From: Phycisphaeraceae bacterium
GTDB taxonomy: Bacteria; Planctomycetota; Phycisphaerae; Phycisphaerales; UBA1924
Reading direction: 5' to 3'
Assembly: GCA_020639135.1 (NCBI GenBank)
Contig: JACKHE010000007.1
Span: 1-64,000, forward strand
DNA: 64,000 nucleotides
Below the pieces are notes generated by a model that searched no databases, had not been told where the DNA came from, and was given only the letters and a program-made list of their open reading frames with translations. This document shows, in pieces, positions 1-9,606 of this stretch (the first letter of the stretch is position 1; the number at the start of each line of letters is the position of its first letter). The position numbers were made by a program, and so were the translations under genes.

Positions 1-204
1 GAGTACTGGGGCCACGGCACCGCCGGCTGCTACACCCTCTGCGTCGAGGTCTTCACGCCCCACACCGGCGGCGGGCAGACCATGGACGGCGACGCCGCGG
101 CGATCCAGGGCGCCATGGACCACGGCGACATCAACATGGACGGCAAGACCGACACTGCCGACCTGGGCATCCTCATTGGCAACTTCGGCTGGCTCGGGCA
201 GTGA
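1..204 (+). CDS. C-terminal end of a dockerin-tailed secreted protein (partial)
   Basis: The reading frame is open from the first base and stops at TGA 202-204, so only the last 67 residues are visible. The end reads HGDINMDGKTDTADLGILIG and then a short FGW tail. This is a calcium-binding dockerin-type I repeat and closely matches the C-terminus of the next gene, including an upstream AGCYTLC(V/I)EV segment. The two are probably tandem paralogues, secreted or surface-attached. Function of the missing N-terminal part is unknown. Confidence 0.85.
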   Translation, partial: EYWGHGTAGCYTLCVEVFTPHTGGGQTMDGDAAAIQGAMDHGDINMDGKTDTADLGILIGNFGWLGQ

Positions 205-538
205 TCCGCTGACCCATCCTCCGATTCATTCCTGATCGAAGCGCGGCGTGCGAGAGCACGCCGTGCTTTTGCACTGGGCATCGGGGTTATCGGACGTCTC
301 ACCGGAGGGATCACGCTCCTGGCGTGTCCCGGTAACTCCCCCGATAATCCCGAGATTCCGGGAAAATCGCTTGCGGGCGTCGCCGCGGGACGGGTACTCT
401 GAGGAGACTCCGATAAGGGCAGAAGTTGCGCCCAATTCGGAGCAACGCCGGAACGGGTGGGAACACCCCATGTGTGATAACCGGCGCACGATCAGGTGTT
501 TGCTCCATTCTGGGGCATTGATTCGGGAGGATCAAACA
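205..538. other. Intergenic region (334 bp)
   Basis: It holds the terminator of the upstream gene at 239-270 and, presumably, the promoter of the dockerin-tailed gene starting at 539. I find no clear -35/-10 pair and no convincing small gene. A longer open frame through this region (from 248) has no SD or family support and is taken as leader sequence. Confidence 0.5.
239..270 (+). terminator. Rho-independent terminator
   Basis: A GC-rich stem of about 13 bp with one G-T wobble and a short GAG-A loop, followed by TTTT. It sits 34 nt after the stop of the first gene. Confidence 0.75.
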
Positions 539-2296
539 ATGTGGAACCGTAAGTCACTGCTGGCCGGAAAGGCCGCGGTCGCGATGGTGTGTCTGGGCGC
601 CACGATGAGTGCGCTCGCGCTCACCGAAGGGCCGTTCGACGACATGTTCGCGGAGCGAACCAACTGGGGGCCGATCGAACTCGGCAATATGACAGATACC
701 GCTGTGGCCATCCCACAGTTCGATGATATGGGCGGGACCCGAACGCTGATGAAGGTCACGATCGACTGGAACGCGGGTGTCGCGGGTTCGATCCAGGTCG
801 AGAGCCTGGACAACAGCCCGAGCATGATCACCGCGACGCTCTCCGCGAACATCACCATCATGGGGCCCTCGGGGTTCAGCGAGAACCCGATGCCCGCCGC
901 CGTCCGCATGTTCGATGCAACGGCCTTCGATGGCATGCCTGACTTCGGCGGCACCTCCGGCATCACGTTCCCGAATGTCGCGGCCAACGTCGCCGGTTCG
1001 ACGATGTTCACGCAGATGGCGGATCTCAACAACTTCATCGGCAATGGCAACGTGGTGTTTACTGCGCAAGCCACCGCGACGTCCACCGCGACCGGCCCCG
1101 GCAACGTCTCGCAGCTCTTCCTCACCGACGCCAGCGTCTCCGTCTCCGTCACCTACGAGTTCGACGGCGGCGAGATCGTCTGCGATCCCGGCTGCAAGGA
1201 GCCCAACGACTACTGCGATCCGCAGAACCTCGAGGGCTCGTGCTACGTCTGGGATTACCTCCAGTGCGGCAAGTACATCGATGACAAGCTCGAGAAGCGC
1301 ATCGAGCAGGGCTGCGAGCCGGACACCTACATGGTCCTCTTCAACAAGCAGAACCAGATTGTCAACTCCGACGACAACGGCTCCGCCAAGGGCAACGGCT
1401 GGGCCTCGGGCCTCTACGATGTTGACGGCTCCAACGGCATCATCGACAACGGCGACGGGACCTACACCCTCCGCGTCGGCGTCACCGGGCGCCCCGACGG
1501 GCTCGACGGCGTCTTCAACGGGCTCTTCCAGAACGGCCCCCACGGCCAGCTCGGCAAGTTCAAGCTCTACGTCCAGTTCCTCGACGAGAAGGGCGATCCC
1601 CTCGTCAACCCCATCCTCCCCAACGGCGGCGGCATCAGCCCCAACCCGGTCTGCTACGTCGATGAGTTCAACTCCGGCGCCGAGGCCTTCCACATCAACT
1701 ACACCCTCCCCTTCGGCACCGAATCCGTCAACGTCTGGATCGACAACATGATCCCCTGCGAGGAGCTCCGCAACGACGTGGACTTCTTCTGTATCGACAA
1801 CCTCGTCCCGCTGTGCGATTACTGCATCACGCAGATCGGCGGACTCGACTGCGAGTGCATCCCCACCGCGACCGCCATCGGCTGGTTCGACAAGTCCTGC
1901 ACCCTGATCTTCAAGGAGCAGGGCAACCAGCCCACCCCGGGCTACACGCAGCTCTGCGCCGTCGCCGACGCCAACGGCCGCATCCTCATCGCCGTCTCCG
2001 GCGCCAATGACTGCGACTTCAACGGCCTCGACGACTCCCTCCAGGACCTCGGCACGGCCCGCGCCCCGGTCGAGTGCCCCGAGCCCACCCCGGGCCACGG
2101 CGTCGCCGGGTGCTACACCCTCTGCATCGAGGTCACCGGCGCCCACAGCAACAACGACACCGGCGGCGGGACCAGCGGCGATGTCACCGTCATGCAGGAG
2201 GCCCTCGATCACGGCGACCTCAACATGGATGGCGTGACCAACACCTCCGATCTGGGCATCCTGATCGGCAGCTTCGGCTGGGTCGCCGGCCAGTAA
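539..2296 (+). CDS. Secreted Cys-rich protein with C-terminal dockerin-like repeat
   Basis: A 585-residue protein of unknown function. The ATG at 539 is chosen over an upstream in-frame start because SD GGGAGG lies 8 nt before it and the first ~27 residues form a signal peptide (basic start, hydrophobic core, cut near ALA-LTEG). Residues ~28-210 look like a beta-rich domain. From ~215 on many Cys pairs appear (CDPGCKEPNDYC and others). The last ~25 residues are a dockerin repeat, LNMDGVTNTSDLGILIG. The C-terminal part is a paralogue of the truncated gene at 1-204. Probably exported and cell-surface associated. A terminator follows at once. Confidence 0.85.
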   Translation: MWNRKSLLAGKAAVAMVCLGATMSALALTEGPFDDMFAERTNWGPIELGNMTDTAVAIPQFDDMGGTRTLMKVTIDWNAGVAGSIQVESLDNSPSMITATLSANITIMGPSGFSENPMPAAVRMFDATAFDGMPDFGGTSGITFPNVAANVAGSTMFTQMADLNNFIGNGNVVFTAQATATSTATGPGNVSQLFLTDASVSVSVTYEFDGGEIVCDPGCKEPNDYCDPQNLEGSCYVWDYLQCGKYIDDKLEKRIEQGCEPDTYMVLFNKQNQIVNSDDNGSAKGNGWASGLYDVDGSNGIIDNGDGTYTLRVGVTGRPDGLDGVFNGLFQNGPHGQLGKFKLYVQFLDEKGDPLVNPILPNGGGISPNPVCYVDEFNSGAEAFHINYTLPFGTESVNVWIDNMIPCEELRNDVDFFCIDNLVPLCDYCITQIGGLDCECIPTATAIGWFDKSCTLIFKEQGNQPTPGYTQLCAVADANGRILIAVSGANDCDFNGLDDSLQDLGTARAPVECPEPTPGHGVAGCYTLCIEVTGAHSNNDTGGGTSGDVTVMQEALDHGDLNMDGVTNTSDLGILIGSFGWVAGQ

Positions 2297-2324
2297 GCCG
2301 ACACCTCCCATCCACACCTGATCC

Positions 2325-2357
2325 GAACGCGGCGCTCGAAAGGGCGCCGCGTTTTTT
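2325..2357 (+). terminator. Rho-independent terminator
   Basis: A perfect stem AACGCGGCGC / GCGCCGCGTT with a short loop and TTTTTT, 28 nt past the dockerin gene's stop. Confidence 0.85.
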
Positions 2358-2383
2358 CATCCCCCTCCCATGCAGCGCGCAGG

Positions 2384-2418
2384 AAAAACCCGGCGGGCGC
2401 CGCAGCGCCGCCGGGTTT
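2384..2418 (-). terminator. Rho-independent terminator (minus strand)
   Basis: On the minus strand AAACCCGGCGG...CCGCCGGGTTTTT forms a stem of at least 11 bp ending in a T-run. It lies just past the end of the PEP-CTERM-like gene, back to back with the plus-strand terminator. Confidence 0.8.
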
Positions 2419-2440
2419 GCTCTGGGTCAGTTGCTGTCGC

Positions 2441-3106
2441 TCAGCGACGGCGGCGGATCGTGACGATCCCGCCCATCGCCAGCAGGGCGCCGGCGCCGGG
2501 GGTCGGGATGATGTTCAGGTTCGGGATCGCGCCCGAGCCGGTGAGCGTCACGCGGAAGCTGTCGAACTCCACCCCGTCGATGTGCAGTGTCTGGACGGAG
2601 CCGTCGCCGATCGCGGGGATCCCCGTAATGTTGGCGCCGCCGCGGAGGGAGCCGCTGTTGAAGAACTGGATGAAGCCGCCGCCCTCCTCGATGTCCAGGA
2701 GCGTGATGTCAAGACCGGTCGCGACGAAGTTCAGGTCGAAGAAGAACGTGCCGCCGACGTTGTCGTTGGGGTCCTCGACGCGGCCGTCCATGCCGATCGT
2801 GAAGGCCTCCTCGTTGACGATCAGCGCGTTGCCGAGAGAAACGGTGTTCGAGGGGTGCAGGCCCGGGTTGGGCGTCAGCAGGTCCGAGTCGTTCCCCGTC
2901 GGATTGGTCGTGTCAAAGATGACCGCCAGCCCCGAGCCGCCGGTGGCGCTGATGTTCACGCCAGGCGCGAACTGGTTCGTGATGATGTCGCCGGCGACGA
3001 GCGGGTTGCCCATCGCGTCCTGCGAAAAGTCGATGATGACGGCGTCGGCGCTGGTGGCGGCGACAGCGGCGCCCGCGATGGCGAGCGTGGAGACGAGGTG
3101 GTGCAT
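2441..3106 (-). CDS. Secreted protein with PEP-CTERM-like sorting tail
   Basis: 221 residues with an N-terminal signal peptide (MHHLVSTLAIAGAAVAATSADA). The body is beta-rich and low in charge, like many planctomycete surface proteins. The C-terminus reads IPTPGAGALLAMGGIVTIRR plus two more Arg: a P-T-P-G motif, a short hydrophobic segment and an Arg cluster, which is the layout of a PEP-CTERM/exosortase sorting signal. The start is supported by SD GGGAGG about 9 nt upstream. Substrate or partner is unknown. Monocistronic, with its own terminator. Confidence 0.8.
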   Translation of the reverse strand: MHHLVSTLAIAGAAVAATSADAVIIDFSQDAMGNPLVAGDIITNQFAPGVNISATGGSGLAVIFDTTNPTGNDSDLLTPNPGLHPSNTVSLGNALIVNEEAFTIGMDGRVEDPNDNVGGTFFFDLNFVATGLDITLLDIEEGGGFIQFFNSGSLRGGANITGIPAIGDGSVQTLHIDGVEFDSFRVTLTGSGAIPNLNIIPTPGAGALLAMGGIVTIRRRR

Positions 3107-3347
3107 CGGTGGTTCCTCCCAGAGACCGTGTGACGTGACCGAGTGACGTGTTCATGACGGCGGCGCGGAGCGGCGCCCCGCCGACATTCAAAGATGCCGC
3201 ACGGGTTGTAGGGATGGAAACGGTTCTCCCGATTTTGCGGGATCTTCCGGCGAATCAACGCCGCGCCAGGACTGCGTGGGATGTTCCCGGACGATCAGCG
3301 ACGCTGCGGCAAGATCACGATTCGTTCTCGGACCGCGCGATCACCGC

Positions 3348-4811
3348 TCAGCCCGGTTCGGTCATCTTCGCCGGGTCCAGGAGCCGGTTGAGCTCCGCCT
3401 CGGGAAGCACGCCCTGCTCCAGCGCGACCTGCCGGACCGTCTTGCCCTCGGCGTACGCCTGCTTGGCCAGCGCGGCGGACTTGTCGTACCCGATCGCCGG
3501 GACGAGCGAGGTGCACATCGCCAGCGAGCCCTCGATCAGCTCGTTGCAGCGCTGGACATCAGCCTCGAGCCCCTTGAGCAGCCTGCTCTCGAAGATCTCG
3601 CACGCACCGGCGAGCAGGGTGATCGACGACAGCATGTTGTCGGCGATCATCGGCATCGCCACGTTGAGGTCCAGCAGCGAGCCCACGCCGCCGAAGGCGC
3701 CGAGCGTGATCGCCTGATCGTTGCCCACGACCTGGCACGAGACCATCACCACCGCCTCGCAGATCACCGGGTTGACCTTGCCCGGCATGATTGATGAGCC
3801 GGGCTGCACCGCCGGGAGCTTGAGCTCCCCGATCCCGCAGCGGGGCCCGCAGCCCATGAGCCGGACGTCGCCGGCGATCTTCGACAGCGACACGGCGATC
3901 GTCTTCATCACGCCGCTGGCGAGCACGAACGCGTCCTTGGCGTGCTGCGCCTCGAAGTGGTTCGTCGCCTCGTGGAAGTGGAAACCGGTCGTCTTCGTCA
4001 GCGAAGCCGCGACCCGCGAGCCGAACTCGGGGTGCGTGTTGATCCCCGTCCCCACGGCCGTCCCGCCCAGCGGCAGGTGTGACAGCGCCGCCATCGCCTG
4101 GCCCAGCCGCTCCTCGGCGTGGCGCATCTGCGCCGCGTAGCCGGAGAACTCCTGACCCAGGCGGATCGGCGTCGCGTCCTGGAGGTGCGTGCGGCCGATC
4201 TTGATCACGCTGTCCCACCGCTGCGCCAGCGTCTCAAGCGCTTGCGCGATCGAGCGCACCGCGGGGACAAGCCGCCCGCTGATCTGCAGCGCCGAGGCGA
4301 TGTGCATCGCGGTTGGGAAGGTGTCGTTCGACGACTGACCCATGTTGACGTGGTCGTTGGGGTGGACGCCGCCGGCGGCGAGATACTCGGCGTTCTTCGA
4401 GGAGCCGATCGGGGCGCCGCGGTCCAGGCAGACGAGGTTCGCGATGACCTCGTTGGCGTTCATGTTGGTCGAGGTGCCGGAGCCGGTCTGGAAGATGTCG
4501 ATGGGGAAGTGCGCGTCGTGCTCGCCGCGGGCGATCTGCTCGGCGGCCTTGATGATCGCCCCGGCGCGCGGGGCGTCGAGGAGCCCCAGGTCCCGGTTCA
4601 CCTGCGCGCAGGCGCTCTTGAGCAGCCCGTACGCGTGGATGACCGCGCCGGGGACGGGGCGTCCGGAAACGGGGAAGTTGAGCACCGCGCGCTGCGTCGA
4701 GGCGCCGTACAGGGCGTCCGCCGGGACCGGCATCTCGCCCATGGTGTCCTTCTCGATGCGCGTCGCGCCGTGCTTTGAAACGGGGGGGGGCGTCATGGTC
4801 TGGGGGGTCAT
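3348..4811 (-). CDS. fumC: Class II fumarate hydratase
   Basis: 487 residues, slightly longer than the usual ~465. It interconverts fumarate and malate in the TCA cycle (cytoplasmic). Typical features: the N-terminal TRIEKDTMGEMPVPADALYG block, QSSNDTFPTAMHIA, the substrate-loop signature GSSIMPGKVNPVICEA, and a C-terminal small domain ending near RLLDPAKMTEPG. The start at 4811 gives ~13 extra residues before the conserved part. No strong SD is visible, so a start a few codons downstream is possible. The class II type is iron-free and oxygen-stable. Divergent from the chemoreceptor gene. Confidence 0.95.
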   Translation of the reverse strand: MTPQTMTPPPVSKHGATRIEKDTMGEMPVPADALYGASTQRAVLNFPVSGRPVPGAVIHAYGLLKSACAQVNRDLGLLDAPRAGAIIKAAEQIARGEHDAHFPIDIFQTGSGTSTNMNANEVIANLVCLDRGAPIGSSKNAEYLAAGGVHPNDHVNMGQSSNDTFPTAMHIASALQISGRLVPAVRSIAQALETLAQRWDSVIKIGRTHLQDATPIRLGQEFSGYAAQMRHAEERLGQAMAALSHLPLGGTAVGTGINTHPEFGSRVAASLTKTTGFHFHEATNHFEAQHAKDAFVLASGVMKTIAVSLSKIAGDVRLMGCGPRCGIGELKLPAVQPGSSIMPGKVNPVICEAVVMVSCQVVGNDQAITLGAFGGVGSLLDLNVAMPMIADNMLSSITLLAGACEIFESRLLKGLEADVQRCNELIEGSLAMCTSLVPAIGYDKSAALAKQAYAEGKTVRQVALEQGVLPEAELNRLLDPAKMTEPG

Positions 4812-5239
4812 GGCTCGTGGCCTGTTCGTTGTGGGGGTGATCGGCGTCCGCCGCGGAACACGAGGCGCCTCCCGCGGCTATCGGATGATCGCCGTGGGTG
4901 ATACACCCGATTCTATTGCCGCAAGGCGCCGCGGGACAGCCCGCCCCGGACCGATCCGACCGGTCGCGAAGCGAAATCGCGCGGATCGTCGCCGGTCGCG
5001 CCGGCGATCACGGCGCCGTTCCTCCCCGTGATTCAGCGGTGATTCCACGGATCGGTGATGTGCCGGTCGTTCCCGGACCCCGACCCTCCCGGCGCCTGGC
5101 ACGCCGGCTTGGGTGCTTTTCCCGATTGCCGCCCGGAACGCTAATCCCGCTTTGATGTTGGGTCGATCGTCTGAACGACGCGCGGCCCAACGCGCGGTGT
5201 TGCAATGGTCATTTCAAGATCAAGGATGGAGCAGGAACG
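4812..5239. other. Divergent intergenic region (428 bp)
   Basis: It lies between fumC (minus) and the chemoreceptor (plus) and must contain both promoters. It is GC-rich with many short inverted repeats around 4970-5020 (CGCGCGGATCGTCGCCGG and similar). I see no small gene, RNA gene or clear promoter. A sigma-54-like TGGCACG at 5097 has the wrong spacing to a -12 element. Confidence 0.45.
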
Positions 5240-7042
5240 ATGATCAAGTCGACTCTCAACAAGTTCGGGCTTTCCACCAAGCTCATCGCGGTCACCCTGC
5301 TCATCCTCGTGGGCGTCGTGGCGATCAACTACGTCATCTTCATGAACGGCTACCGCACCAGCGCCGAGGAGGCGCTCGTCGAGAAGGCGGCCTCGTTCAC
5401 CGCGCTCGCCGACGAGACCAAGGCGCACGTCGCCAGGCTCAACGCCCAGGGCGTCTTCAACACCGAGGAGATGCTCGGCGAGCTCCTCGAGGCCAAGGCC
5501 GAGAATCCCAACTACGACTACACCAAGTCCCGCCTGTTCGGCACCATCCCCGTCGTCGCCGGCTGGCTCGCCGCCGACGAGGCCGCCAAGTCGGAGGGCC
5601 TCGAGTTCCACACCCCGGCCTTCGAGGCGAGGAACGCCAAGAACGACCCCAACAACGACCCCAACCCCAAGACCCGGGAGGCCCGCGTCCAGCTCCTCAA
5701 GGACCTCGAGTCGCAGATCGCCTCCGGCGGCCCCGATTACATGTACACGATCAACAAGGAAGCCAACACCCTGCACTACATGCGCGCCATCCGGCTTGAC
5801 GCCTCCTGCATGATGTGCCACGGCGACCCCGCCGATCCCAGGATCGATCCCGACGGCGACGGCTGCGACCCCCTCGGATTCCCGCTCGAGAACTGGAAGG
5901 TCGGCGCCACCCACGGCGCCTTCGAGATCGACATGCCCCTCGACCCGCTCGACGCCCAGGTCGCCGGGTTCTTCAAGAACGGCATGATGTTCACCGTCCC
6001 GCTGGTCGTCTTCGCGATGCTCGGGTTCGTCCTGCTGCTCCGCGCCCTGCTGACCAAGCCCGTCAAGACGCTCATCGACATGATCAAGGACGTCGCCACC
6101 GGCGACGGCGACCTCACCAAGCGCCTGGCCCTGGAGCGCACCGACGAGATCGGCTCGCTCGGCAAGTGGTTCGACACCTTCCTCGACAACCTCCACGGCA
6201 TCATCGGCGACGTCGCCGGCGTGACCCAGGAGGTCGCCGGGGCCGCCACCGAGATCGCCGCCTCCAGCGAGGAGCTCTCCGCCGGCATGCGGCAGCAGCA
6301 GGAGCAGACCTCCCAGGTCGCCGCGGCCATGGAGGAGATGTCCTGCTCCGTGACCGAGGTCGCCAAGAAGGCCGGCGAAGCCGCCTCGATGTCTGAGAAG
6401 GCCGGCAAGCAGGCCACTCAGGGCGGCGAGGTCGTCGAGCAGACCATCGAGGGCATGAACTCGATCAACGACGAGGTCAACCAGTCCGCCGCCGCCGTCG
6501 GCGAGCTCGGCAAGCGCGGCGAGCAGATCGGCGAGGTCATCAGCGTCATCAACGACATCGCCGAGCAGACCAACCTGCTCGCCCTCAACGCCGCGATCGA
6601 GGCCGCCCGCGCGGGCGAGCACGGCCGCGGCTTCGCGGTCGTCGCCGACGAGGTCCGCAAGCTCGCCGAGCGCACGACCAAGGCGACCGAGGAGGTGGCC
6701 GAGTCCATCAACGCGATCCAGCAGGAGACCACCAGGGCGGTGGAGCGGATGGAGTCCGGCAAGGTCCGCGTGACCGAGGGCGTGACGCTCGCCGGCAACG
6801 CGGGCGATGCGCTCCGCGAGATCGTCGCGGGCTCGGGTCAGGTGGCCCAGATGATCCAGTCCATCGCCGCCGGCGCCGAGCAGCAGTCCTCCGCCGCCAA
6901 CGAGGTCTCCCGGAGCATCGAGTCGATCAACGCGATCTCGAACGAGTCAGCCGAGGGCGTCCGCCAGGCCGCCGAGGCAGCGACCCAGCTCTCGAACAAG
7001 GCCGAGCAGCTCCAGGCCCTCGTCAACCGCTTCAAGCTGTGA
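5240..7042 (+). CDS. Methyl-accepting chemotaxis protein with Tll0287-like haem-motif sensor
   Basis: 600-residue transmembrane chemoreceptor. TM1 is about residues 14-36. The periplasmic part (~37-247) resembles the Tll0287-like (DUF3365) sensor domain and carries C190-M-M-C193-H194, a c-type haem attachment motif. TM2 is ~249-271, followed by HAMP (~270-325) and the long cytoplasmic coiled-coil signalling domain. The conserved hairpin tip is near residues 437-480 (IAEQTNLLALNAAIEAARAG, then GRGFAVVADEVRKLAERT). No C-terminal CheR-tether pentapeptide is obvious. It probably senses redox state, oxygen or NO and signals to CheA/CheW; no other che gene is in the window. ATG supported by an upstream GCAGGA. 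Confidence 0.93.
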   Translation: MIKSTLNKFGLSTKLIAVTLLILVGVVAINYVIFMNGYRTSAEEALVEKAASFTALADETKAHVARLNAQGVFNTEEMLGELLEAKAENPNYDYTKSRLFGTIPVVAGWLAADEAAKSEGLEFHTPAFEARNAKNDPNNDPNPKTREARVQLLKDLESQIASGGPDYMYTINKEANTLHYMRAIRLDASCMMCHGDPADPRIDPDGDGCDPLGFPLENWKVGATHGAFEIDMPLDPLDAQVAGFFKNGMMFTVPLVVFAMLGFVLLLRALLTKPVKTLIDMIKDVATGDGDLTKRLALERTDEIGSLGKWFDTFLDNLHGIIGDVAGVTQEVAGAATEIAASSEELSAGMRQQQEQTSQVAAAMEEMSCSVTEVAKKAGEAASMSEKAGKQATQGGEVVEQTIEGMNSINDEVNQSAAAVGELGKRGEQIGEVISVINDIAEQTNLLALNAAIEAARAGEHGRGFAVVADEVRKLAERTTKATEEVAESINAIQQETTRAVERMESGKVRVTEGVTLAGNAGDALREIVAGSGQVAQMIQSIAAGAEQQSSAANEVSRSIESINAISNESAEGVRQAAEAATQLSNKAEQLQALVNRFKL

Positions 7043-7363
7043 CCCGGCCCGGGGGGAACCCCGGTCCCACCCGACCTGGAAGGTCGAACAACTGACGATC
7101 GAACGGGGCGCCGAACGGAGTCGGCGCCCTGTTTTTTCGTGTCCGCGCGCCGTCGCCCGATGGACGTGAAATCCGGCCGTCCCCGATCCCCACAAGCCGT
7201 TGCAGGCACTTTCGGACCTGGTGGTGATTCACCGCAACCACGTCCGTAGAATGCTGTACCGAAAAGGGTTCGGGCAGCGACCGGGGCCGTCGTGGTGGGT
7301 GGAGAGACCATCCCCGGACCGCGCCCGGCGCACGATCGGACGACTGGGGTTACGGGGCGACAC
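7043..7363. other. Intergenic region before the efflux operon (321 bp)
   Basis: It holds the terminator at 7104-7136 and probably the promoter of the efflux operon. The best promoter-like pair is GTGATT, 17 nt, TAGAAT with the -10 at 7247-7252; the -35 is poor. An in-frame extension from 7292 reaches the adaptor gene but encodes no domain. Nothing else is seen. Confidence 0.4.
7104..7136 (+). terminator. Rho-independent terminator
   Basis: Stem GGGCGCCGA / TCGGCGCCC with flanking wobble pairs, loop ACGGAG, then TTTTTT. It lies 62 nt after the chemoreceptor stop. Confidence 0.85.
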
Positions 7364-8787
7364 ATGAAAGCGTTCTTGAAGTGGTTCTTCATCATTTTCC
7401 TCGTCTTCACCGTGATTCTGGTGGGGGCGGGGGCGTTCCTTTATCCCAAGATCAAGAAGCTCCAGGAGCAGCGATCCGGGGGGCAGGGCGGTTCCGAAGT
7501 CCTGACCGTCGCCGTTGAGCCCGACCGGCTCGTCCGGACGATCAGCGCCCCGGGCGACGTCGAGCCCCGGCGCAAGGTCAACATCTCCGCCCGCGTCTCG
7601 GCGCAGATCACCGAGCTGCCCTTCAAGGAGGGCGACTTCGTCCACGAGGGCGATGTCATCGTCCGCCTCGACGACAAGTTCCTCAAGGCCGAGCTCGAGT
7701 CCAACGAGGCCTCGCTCCGCGCGACCGAGGCCCGCCTCGAGGGCGCCCGGGCGACCTTTGTCAACGCCACCTCCGACTGGGAGCGCACCGACGCGCTCTT
7801 CAAGACCAACGACGTCAGCAAGGCCGAGCTCGACACCGCCGAGGCCAGGCTCCGCCAGGTCGAATCCGAGCTCCGCGCCGCCGAGGAGAACGTCGAGGTC
7901 GCCAGGGCCGGCGTCACCCGCTCGCGCGAGAACCTGGGCTACACCGTCATCCGCGCCCCCATGGACGGCCGAATCACGCGCCGCAACTCCGAGGTCGGCG
8001 AGACGGTCACCGGCTCGGTCACCAACTTCGGCACCGTGATCCTGGAGATGGCGGACCTGACGGAGATGCTCGTCAACGCGCAGATCGACGAGTCCGACAT
8101 CGCGCCGGTCCGCATCGGGCAGACCGCGCGCGTCCACATCAACGCGTTCGACGACAAGGTCTTCGAGGGCACCGTCGAGTCCATCGCCCTCCAGCACTCG
8201 ATCGACCCGACCGACCGCTCGAAGTACTACAAGACCGAGGTCCTGCTGCACCTCGACGAGAACGAGCAGATCTTCGCCGGCCTGACCGCCAACGTCGATG
8301 TCGAGGTCGAGACCCTCGAGGGCGTCATCAAGATCCCCTCCCAGGCCGTCATCGACAAACGCGTCGATGAGCTCCCCGAGGACGTCTCGGGCTCAGAGAT
8401 CATCGACAGGAACAAGACCTTCGCCCGCGTCGTCTTCATCCTCAAGGACGGCAAGGCCGTCGAGACCCCGGTCAAGATCGGACCCAGCGATCTCACCGCG
8501 ACCGCGGTCCTCGCCGGGCTCGACCCCGGCGCCGAGGTCATCGTCGGCCCCTGGAAGACCCTCCAGGAGCTCAACCACAACAAGGCCGTCCACAAGCGCA
8601 AGCCCAAGGAGGACGAGGCCAAGGAGGACGCGGCTCCCGCCGACGACGCCATCGCCGGCGCCGAGACCGACAACGCCGACGACGCGCGCGTGGAGAAGGT
8701 CAACGAGCAGGACAACGACGCCCCCGACGGCTCGCAGAGCGACGCCGGCGCGGGGCAGCCCGAGGCGACCACCGCGGAAGCCGCGTC

Positions 8788-8791
<4 letters not shown>
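7364..8791 (+). CDS. Efflux adaptor protein (HlyD/MacA-type membrane fusion protein)
   Basis: 475 residues. The start is placed at 7364 (MKAFLKWFFIIFLVFTVILV), which begins directly with a membrane anchor; an upstream in-frame ATG would put 24 unrelated residues before it. After the anchor come a lipoyl-like beta region (SAPGDVEPRRKVNISARVSA), a long alpha-helical hairpin (~110-190), the second lipoyl half (GYTVIRAPMDGRITRRNSEV) and beta-barrel/membrane-proximal domains. The last ~65 residues are acidic low complexity (KPKEDEAKEDAAPADD...). It would bridge the inner-membrane ABC transporter to the TolC-like channel encoded downstream. Its last 4 nt overlap the ATPase gene (ATGA). Confidence 0.92.

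Positions 8792-9602
<811 letters not shown>

Positions 9603-9606
<4 letters not shown>

Noticed and set aside
248..538. 97-codon N-terminal extension of the first complete dockerin gene
   Set aside because: The extension has no signal peptide or domain, while ATG 539 has a good SD and signal peptide.
5097..5115. Sigma-54-like element TGGCACG...TTGGG before the chemoreceptor
   Set aside because: The conserved GG and GC would be 11 nt apart instead of 10 and the -12 element reads TTGGG; spacing and bases do not fit.
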